The notes beneath the pieces were generated by a model. It saw only the letters and a list, made by a program, of their open reading frames with translations. It was not told where the DNA came from and did no database searches. The position numbers and the translations under genes were made by a program. This document shows, in pieces, positions 58,212-64,000 of a DNA stretch of 64,000 bases; the stretch's first letter is position 1, and the number at the start of each line of letters is the position of its first letter. Location: NCBI GenBank assembly GCA_019352135.1, contig JABBNX010000004.1:1-64000 (forward strand), in the 5' to 3' direction. The DNA comes from Pseudomonadota bacterium. GTDB lineage: Bacteria > Desulfobacterota > Desulfuromonadia > Geobacterales > Pseudopelobacteraceae.

Positions 58212-61010
58212 ATGAAATTTTCTCGGAGGCACATATTCATAACAGGAGTGGTCACGGCCCTCGTTATACTCCAGACCCTGCTGTCTGGTGCCGTTACTCC
58301 TCTCCATGCCGCCGTTTTTGTCCCGCGCATTCTTGTCATCAATTCATACAATATGGGCTACGACTGGTGGGAAGATGAGATGGCGGGAGTGCGTGCCGGC
58401 CTCGCAAAAGTGTATCCGCGAGTTGAACTGTTTATTGAATGTCTCGACACGAAAAAATTTCACACCAAGAAACATTTTCCTGCCGAAGCCAACCTGCTGG
58501 AAGCCAAGTATGCAAACCAGCATCTCGATGCCATCATTGCCATGGACAACGCCGCGCTGGAGTTTGCGTCGCAGTACCGGCAGCGTATATCTCCCGGCAC
58601 CCCGCTGGTTTTTTGTGGCATCAATGACTATGAACCATCCATGATTGCAGGCCAGAGGCGGATAACCGGTGTTGCTGAAGATCATGATATCTTCGGCACA
58701 CTGGCGTTAGCTCTCAGGCTGCAGCCGAAAACCACCGACGTAATTGTGATTCATGATTATACCGACACCGGCTTGGCCATACGCCGCGAGCTGGAAAAGA
58801 CGGCGCGGCGTTTCCCGGCTGTAAAGCTGCAGTTCATGGCGGAAATGCCGCTTGAAGAAATGGTTGAAAAACTGAAGATGGTCACTCCCGGACATCTGGT
58901 GTTGATGCTTTCCTATACGCGTGAAAAAGGTGGACGAACCTTCAGCCATTTTGAGGCTGCCCGCCTGGTAAGCGGTGCCAGTCCGGTGCCGGTTTATTCA
59001 GTGTATGCGGCGCAATTGGGCAGCGGGGTTGTCGGCGGCCGGATGATGACGGGGCAGATTCAGGGAGAGAAGGCAGCAGAGATGGCCGTGCGCATTATCG
59101 GCGGGGAGCCGCCTGGAAAGCTGCCGGTCATAACCGGTACCTTATCACGCCCTCTGTTTGATTACCGCGTGCTGAAAAGGTTTGGCATACATACCGCTCA
59201 ATTGCCGCCCGATGCGGTTTTAATCAATAAACCTCCTTCAACAGTTGCCATTGATAAGACCACAGTCTGGTTAGGGGCCGTTTTTACCTTGTTCAGCACA
59301 ACAGGTGTGATCGTGCTGGCTTTGAATGTCCGTAAACGGAGGCGTCTTGAAAGGATGCTGTGCCTCAAGATCGACCAGTATCAGGAGTCACAGGAGGAAT
59401 TGCAGGCGACCGAAGAGATGCTGCGCGCACAGGTTGATGAATATCTGCAGAGCCAGGACGACCTTCTGGCAACCGAGGAAATGTTGCGGGTCCAGTTGGA
59501 GGCGGTTGAAGAGAGTTCGCAAAAATTCAAGGCCGTTTTTGAACATTCTCCGCTTGCGGTGGCACTTACCAGTTTGCCGGATGGGACGTTCTGCGAAGTC
59601 AATCAGGCGTTTATCGATATGTCTGGCTACACTCGGGAAGAGACGCTTGGTAAAACCACCATCGAGCTAGGGATCTGGAAGCATAAGAGCGATCGCGACA
59701 ATTATCTGCAGCAACTGAGGGACTACGGCTACGTTCACAACTTTGAAGTAAAAGTGTGCAGGAAGGGCGGCGAGGAACTGGATACGATGGTTTCCTCTGC
59801 GAAATTTAACATCAGTGATCGGCCGTTCGTTTTGGGCATTATCATGGATATAACGGAGCAGAAACGGCTCCAGAACCAGCTGCACCAGTCGCAGAAAATG
59901 GATGTTATCGGTCAGTTGGCAGGCGGTATTGCCCATGATTTCAACAATATGCTCACCGGTATCATGGCTGCGGCCGAGTTGTTGAAGCTGCGCGTGCCGC
60001 ATGATGAGGGAAATCATACATTGATAGACACCATCATTGATGCCGCTACCCGTTCCGCAGACCTGACCCGCGAACTGCTGACGTTCTCTCGCAAAGGGAC
60101 GGCAGGCGCACATGCGGTTGATATCAATGACACTATACATTCTGTCATGAGATTACTGGAACGCACGCTTGATAAGAATATACTGCTCACTGCCCGGTTA
60201 GATGGCGGCAACCCCGCAGTAATTGGGGATCAGACCCAGTTGCAGAACGCCCTGCTCAATCTTGGAATCAATGCACGCGATGCCATGCCGGATGGCGGTG
60301 CGCTTACCTATACAACAGCGGTAAAAACGCTGGATGAAGCGGGCTGCCGCTCGATGGGCATCTCGCTTGCGCCCGGCAACTATCTTGAAATAGCGGTCTC
60401 CGATACCGGTGCCGGTATGGAAAAAGCGATTATAGAGCACATCTTCGAGCCTTTTTTTACCACCAAAGAGGTTGGTAAAGGCACTGGGCTCGGTCTTGCT
60501 GTCGTGTACGGCACCGTTTGCAGTCATCACGGAGAATTGCATGTACAGAGTGAACCGGGGGCCGGTTCGGTGTTTACCATGTACCTTCCGGTAATAGCAC
60601 AGGGAAAAGTCTTTTCTCCGTTGGAAGGAGATGTGATCAGCGGCACCGGTGGCATTCTGCTGGTTGATGATGAAGCGATGCTGCGCAGTGCCGGCTGCTG
60701 CCTGCTCGAAGATCTTGGTTATACGGTGTATCTGGCTGAAAACGGGGAACAGGCGCTGGAGGTGTTTGCCAATCATCGGAGCGACATCTCTCTGGTTATG
60801 CTGGATATGATCATGCCGAAGATGGGTGGCAAGGAGACCTTTCTGCGCCTGCGTGAACTGGCTCCCACCCTGAAAGTGATATTCTGCTCCGGATTCAACT
60901 ACGAAGGGACCGGTGCTGATCTGGTGGAGCTGGGCGCCAGCGGCTTTATTCAAAAACCGTATAACCGGAGAGATCTGAGCCGGGCTGTGGCAGGAGTACT
61001 AAACCAATGA
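58212..61010 (+). CDS. Hybrid sensor histidine kinase with a periplasmic binding-protein sensor
   Basis: A 932-residue protein. Residues 1-35 are a membrane anchor or signal; 40-325 resemble the ABC substrate-binding sensor ([30 protein letters not shown]); a second membrane segment lies at about 347-370. Then a coiled coil with two copies of 'SQ(e/d)(e/d)Lqa/la TEEMLR' (about 390-428), a PAS domain (about 440-560), the HisKA site H575 in AHDFNNML, HATPase ([21 protein letters not shown]) and a receiver with D865 ([11 protein letters not shown]). Its stop overlaps the next start (ATGA), so it works with the sigma-54 regulator behind it. The ligand is unknown. Confidence 0.92.
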   Translation: MKFSRRHIFITGVVTALVILQTLLSGAVTPLHAAVFVPRILVINSYNMGYDWWEDEMAGVRAGLAKVYPRVELFIECLDTKKFHTKKHFPAEANLLEAKYANQHLDAIIAMDNAALEFASQYRQRISPGTPLVFCGINDYEPSMIAGQRRITGVAEDHDIFGTLALALRLQPKTTDVIVIHDYTDTGLAIRRELEKTARRFPAVKLQFMAEMPLEEMVEKLKMVTPGHLVLMLSYTREKGGRTFSHFEAARLVSGASPVPVYSVYAAQLGSGVVGGRMMTGQIQGEKAAEMAVRIIGGEPPGKLPVITGTLSRPLFDYRVLKRFGIHTAQLPPDAVLINKPPSTVAIDKTTVWLGAVFTLFSTTGVIVLALNVRKRRRLERMLCLKIDQYQESQEELQATEEMLRAQVDEYLQSQDDLLATEEMLRVQLEAVEESSQKFKAVFEHSPLAVALTSLPDGTFCEVNQAFIDMSGYTREETLGKTTIELGIWKHKSDRDNYLQQLRDYGYVHNFEVKVCRKGGEELDTMVSSAKFNISDRPFVLGIIMDITEQKRLQNQLHQSQKMDVIGQLAGGIAHDFNNMLTGIMAAAELLKLRVPHDEGNHTLIDTIIDAATRSADLTRELLTFSRKGTAGAHAVDINDTIHSVMRLLERTLDKNILLTARLDGGNPAVIGDQTQLQNALLNLGINARDAMPDGGALTYTTAVKTLDEAGCRSMGISLAPGNYLEIAVSDTGAGMEKAIIEHIFEPFFTTKEVGKGTGLGLAVVYGTVCSHHGELHVQSEPGAGSVFTMYLPVIAQGKVFSPLEGDVISGTGGILLVDDEAMLRSAGCCLLEDLGYTVYLAENGEQALEVFANHRSDISLVMLDMIMPKMGGKETFLRLRELAPTLKVIFCSGFNYEGTGADLVELGASGFIQKPYNRRDLSRAVAGVLNQ

Positions 61011-62422
61011 ATAAAATTATTTCCGCTCATAAGCAGCTGACCATTTTGGTGGTTGAAGATGAACAGTATGTCAGGGAGTCTCTGACGGCGTATCTCGACG
61101 ATATCGGGTTCCGGGTGCTGGCGGCTGAAAACGGCAAGGCCGGGCTGGAGATGTTTCGCCGTGAGAATCCTGACATTGTCATGACCGACCTGCGAATGCC
61201 GGTTATGGACGGTTTTGCGCTGGTGGAAGCGCTTTCTGCAGAAGCGGAACTCACGCCGATTGTGGTCGTTTCCGGAGTCGGTGCGGTCGATGAAGCGGTA
61301 CGGGCCATGCGTTTAGGTGCGTGGGATTATCTGTCCAAGCCTATCATGAATTTTGAAGAGCTGGAGATCACGCTTGAAGGCTGTCTGGAGCGTGCCAAAA
61401 CGCAACAGGAACTTGAGCGCCTGCGTCGCCATCTCTCTGACGGAACATTGGAAGATGAAACAGCTTTCAGCAGCATTATAACAACGTCATCAAGGATGCG
61501 TGCGATCTTCATGTATCTGGAGTCGGTTGCCGCGTCCCGCCGACCGATGCTGATCAGCGGCGAGACCGGCACCGGAAAAGAGCTGATCGCCCGGGCGGTT
61601 CACTCTCTGAGCGGGCTCGCCGGCCCATTTGTGGCGATAAATCTTGCCGGACTGGATGACGCCATGTTCAGCGACACCCTCTTCGGCCATCAGCGCGGGG
61701 CCTACACCGGGGCAGACCGGGCCCGCGACGGACTGATCCGTCGCGCATCGGGCGGTACGCTCTTTCTGGACGAGATTGGCGATTTATCGCCCGGATCGCA
61801 GGTGAAGCTGCTGCGTTTGCTGCAGGAGGGCGAATACCTGCCGCTCGGTGCTGACAAAGTACAGAAAAGTGCCGCCCGGATTGTCGTTGCCACGCATGCT
61901 GATCTGAAGTCCAAGATGGAGAACGGCGTTTTCCGACCTGATCTCTATTATCGCCTCTGCAGCCATCGTGTAGAACTGCCGCCCCTTCGTGATCGCCCCG
62001 AGGATCTTTCGCTGCTGACGGCGCATTTTATGGAGAAAGCCGCCGCTCAGCTCGGCAAACCGGCGCCGGTCGCCCCGGCAGAATTGAATTGCTATCTGTC
62101 GGCCTACCGTTTTCCCGGCAATATTCGCGAGCTGGAGGCGATCATCCATGATGCGGTTGCCCGTTCGGTGAGCCGTATCCTGCCGCTGGATTCAATTGTT
62201 GCGGCGATCGGCAGCGACCTGCGCACTCCGGCATCTTCTGTTCCGGTTGTAAACCACTGTCCCGTCTGTCCGTTCAGCGAAAAGTTTCCGACCCTCAAGG
62301 AAGCCGAGAATCTCCTGATCTCGGAGGCGCTGCATCTGGCCGATAATAATCAGCGCTTGGCAGCCGCTTATCTGGGGATCACCCGCCAGGCGCTTAACAA
62401 GCGCTTGTCGCGCTCGGGTTGA
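61007..62422 (+). CDS. Sigma-54-dependent response regulator paired with the hybrid kinase
   Basis: A 471-residue activator. The receiver (1-125) has D61 in MTDLRMPVMDG and K in YLSKPI; the AAA+ domain (about 155-390) has GETGTGKE, GAYTGA (a variant of the GAFTGA loop), LFLDEIGD and the arginine fingers; the C-terminus is a Fis-type HTH (NNQRLAAAYLGITRQALNKR). Before it lie two cysteines in CPVCPF. It overlaps the kinase by 4 bases and is the likely activator of the -24/-12 promoter at 62608 before the chemoreceptor. Confidence 0.93.
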   Translation: MNKIISAHKQLTILVVEDEQYVRESLTAYLDDIGFRVLAAENGKAGLEMFRRENPDIVMTDLRMPVMDGFALVEALSAEAELTPIVVVSGVGAVDEAVRAMRLGAWDYLSKPIMNFEELEITLEGCLERAKTQQELERLRRHLSDGTLEDETAFSSIITTSSRMRAIFMYLESVAASRRPMLISGETGTGKELIARAVHSLSGLAGPFVAINLAGLDDAMFSDTLFGHQRGAYTGADRARDGLIRRASGGTLFLDEIGDLSPGSQVKLLRLLQEGEYLPLGADKVQKSAARIVVATHADLKSKMENGVFRPDLYYRLCSHRVELPPLRDRPEDLSLLTAHFMEKAAAQLGKPAPVAPAELNCYLSAYRFPGNIRELEAIIHDAVARSVSRILPLDSIVAAIGSDLRTPASSVPVVNHCPVCPFSEKFPTLKEAENLLISEALHLADNNQRLAAAYLGITRQALNKRLSRSG

Positions 62423-62423
62423 T

Positions 62424-62445
62424 GCACCGGCAGAACCACCGGTGC
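62424..62445 (+). terminator. Hairpin after the sigma-54 regulator gene
   Basis: gcaccgg (62424-62430) and ccggtgc (62439-62445) make a 7-bp stem directly after the stop codon. No T-run follows, so it may slow or stop transcription only partly. Confidence 0.4.
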
Positions 62446-62607
62446 GACAAAAGTTGCTGCCGCAACCGGTGTCGCGCAGCGTAACCTAACGATAAATAAC
62501 GTATAACACTATAGTATGTATGGAGTTGTCAATTTACGTCGCACCCCCTCCGTGGTAATAAAACCCCTAACTTGCAGTATTTACAACTAAATTAATAGTT
62601 TCTCCCT

Positions 62608-62624
62608 CTGGCACACTCTCTGCA
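62608..62624 (+). promoter_or_regulatory. Sigma-54 (-24/-12) promoter before the chemoreceptor gene
   Basis: ctggcacactctctgca: the invariant GG (62610-62611) and GC (62622-62623) are ten bases apart as required, and TGGCAC matches the -24 consensus. The start of transcription should lie near 62635. The sigma-54 regulator gene directly upstream fits as its activator. An AT-rich stretch (62480-62600) before it is suited to enhancer binding and looping. Confidence 0.75.
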
Positions 62625-62630
62625 CTCTGT

Positions 62631-62650
62631 CTGGCAGAAATGTCTGCCAG
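62631..62650 (+). other. Hairpin at the predicted 5' end of the chemoreceptor mRNA
   Basis: ctggcag (62631-62637) and ctgccag (62644-62650) form a perfect 7-bp stem with a 6-base loop, about at the predicted transcription start. It may stabilise the mRNA or act as an operator. Confidence 0.45.
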
Positions 62651-62688
62651 CATACGTGCGCATGCGATGGTAATTACGAAGGGGAATT

Positions 62689-64000
62689 ATGAAACTCAAA
62701 GCATACAAGGACTGGAGTATTTTTACAAAAATCATGAGCTTGTCGGTGCTTACCTGGCTGGTATTGTCGTTAGTCACCATGTTCGTGCTGATGCCGTTTA
62801 TTCGTGGGCTGATCATGGCGGAAAAAAAGGCGACCGTGAGCTATCTGGTGCAGGAAGCGACCAGCCAGCTTGCTTCCTACCAGAAACAGGTTGAAGCCGG
62901 AACGCTCACGAAAGAGGAAGCCCAGAAGCAGGCGGCCGAGCGGATTGCTGCCATACGCTATGATGACTCAAACTATCTCTGGATCAATGATCTTGGCCCG
63001 AAGATGATCATGCACCCGATCAAGCCGGAACTGAACGGCACGGATCTGAGTGGCAACAAGGATCCCGACGGCAAGGCACTTTTTGTGGAGATGGCCACGG
63101 TCTGCAAGGACGCGGGGAAGGGCTTTGTTGATTATGCCTGGTCTAAACCGGGGAGCGTCACGCCGGTGCCGAAAATTTCCTACGTTGAACTGTACCGGCC
63201 CTGGGGCTGGGTGGTCGGCACCGGCATCTATGTTGATGATGTCACTGCCCATGTCCGCCAGATTCAGATCGGCATCGGGGTGGGCCTTATGGGAATACTG
63301 GCGCTCAGCATTCTGCTTGCCTGGGTGGTCTCCCGCACTGTCACCGGTCCGATCAAAGCTGTGGTCGACACTATCAGGGATATTGCCCAGGGTGAGGGTG
63401 ACCTGACCCGCCGTCTGCCGATCCTCGGCAAGAATGAGATCGGCGAACTGAGCGAATGGTTCAATACCTTTATCAGCAAGCTGCACGGCATCATTAACCA
63501 GGTATCAGACAGTTCACTGCATCTGGCATCGTCATCTCTCGAACTGCAAACGACATCGAAACAGATGATCGAAAGTATCGCCCAGCTATCGTCACAATCC
63601 ACCTCGCTGGCAACCGCAGGCGAAGAAATGTCGGCCACTTCGGGTGACATCGCCAACAACTGCCACCATGCTGCAGCCAATGCCGGCGGCGCCACCCAGA
63701 AGGCCAACCAGGGCGTGGTCGTTGTCGGTCAATCAATTGCCGTCATGAACACCATTGCCGAACGGGTGCAAAATGCCGCCAGTACGGTTGATGCCCTTGG
63801 CGTCCGCTCAGAGCAGATCGGCACCATTATCGGTACCATCGAAGATATCGCCGACCAGACCAACTTGCTGGCCCTGAATGCCGCCATCGAAGCGGCCAGA
63901 GCCGGAGAACAGGGGCGCGGTTTTGCCGTCGTTGCCGACGAAGTTCGTGCCCTTGCCGAACGGACTACCCGTGCCACCAAAGAGATCGGTGAAATGATCA
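62689..64000 (+). CDS. Methyl-accepting chemotaxis protein (partial, runs off the window)
   Basis: The first 437 codons of a chemoreceptor, start ATG at 62689 after gaagggg. The order is: membrane segment (about 15-40), a single-Cache-type periplasmic domain (about 45-185, with [20 protein letters not shown] and [14 protein letters not shown]), membrane segment (about 193-215), HAMP (about 215-268) and the start of the signalling coil, with the conserved [20 protein letters not shown] hairpin motif near residue 390. It is cut by the window end, so the methylation sites and tip are incomplete. It is preceded by a sigma-54 promoter and the kinase/regulator pair, which probably controls it. Confidence 0.92.
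   Translation, partial: MKLKAYKDWSIFTKIMSLSVLTWLVLSLVTMFVLMPFIRGLIMAEKKATVSYLVQEATSQLASYQKQVEAGTLTKEEAQKQAAERIAAIRYDDSNYLWINDLGPKMIMHPIKPELNGTDLSGNKDPDGKALFVEMATVCKDAGKGFVDYAWSKPGSVTPVPKISYVELYRPWGWVVGTGIYVDDVTAHVRQIQIGIGVGLMGILALSILLAWVVSRTVTGPIKAVVDTIRDIAQGEGDLTRRLPILGKNEIGELSEWFNTFISKLHGIINQVSDSSLHLASSSLELQTTSKQMIESIAQLSSQSTSLATAGEEMSATSGDIANNCHHAAANAGGATQKANQGVVVVGQSIAVMNTIAERVQNAASTVDALGVRSEQIGTIIGTIEDIADQTNLLALNAAIEAARAGEQGRGFAVVADEVRALAERTTRATKEIGEMI

Overview
The window looks like a chromosomal segment of a Geobacter-type member of the Desulfuromonadia. The grounds are gene content and style only: selenocysteine machinery, a cheW-cheA-cheR-HDOD-cheB chemotaxis operon, anaerobic-route B12 genes, a NikR regulator beside CbiQO, a CheX-like phosphatase fused to an MshEN-type domain, many sigma-54 activators and large hybrid kinases. 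No 16S rRNA gene is present, so the genus is an inference.

Layout. 1-3.9 kb: selA (+) converging on selB (-). 3.9-13.2 kb: a compact integrated element of about 9.2 kb. It is bounded by a direct repeat of the 3' end of the selenocysteine tRNA gene (selC, 13142-13239, minus strand) and has a P4-type tyrosine integrase next to the intact tRNA. Reading leftwards from the integrase it encodes a small unknown protein, an AlpA regulator preceded by a strongly folded leader with an intrinsic terminator, a primase/helicase-type replication protein next to an iteron cluster (likely origin), a small terminase subunit and a virion-like Ala/Gly/Asn-rich protein. Its left arm reads the other way and carries a secreted protein, a candidate structured RNA, four tiny coupled ORFs including an HTH protein, and a lipoprotein. 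There is no large terminase, capsid, portal or tail module. I read it as a phage satellite (PICI/P4-like) that has inserted between selC and selB. This is the most likely undescribed system in the window.

13.2-17 kb: a LysR regulator, DoxX, prfC. 17-24.9 kb: chemotaxis operon (minus strand) divergent from a sigma-54 response regulator coupled to a lytic transglycosylase. 24.9-29.3 kb: a cobJ-cobQ fusion, cbiB and cobD, all overlapping, making the late steps of B12. 29.3-35.3 kb: glgC, murI, a GerMN protein, a short B12-dependent methionine synthase and a conserved unknown. 35.4-38.3 kb: cbiQO, divergent nikR, then the fluoride exporter crcB with DUF190.

38.3-54.7 kb: a surface-polysaccharide locus. 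It starts with GDP-fucose synthesis (fcl, gmd) and a winged-helix regulator with twin palindromic operators, followed by a flippase, several glycosyltransferases, a methyltransferase, an epimerase, a YfhO-like membrane protein broken by one in-frame amber codon, and a GT39 protein. An AT-rich patch starts inside the flippase gene. 54.7-64 kb: a TrmN6-type methyltransferase, a CheX-like protein with a CheY-like regulator, a secreted parvulin, and a hybrid kinase / sigma-54 regulator pair placed upstream of a chemoreceptor with a good -24/-12 promoter; the receptor runs off the window end.

All identifications are from reading the translated sequence and remembered family motifs; no database search was run.
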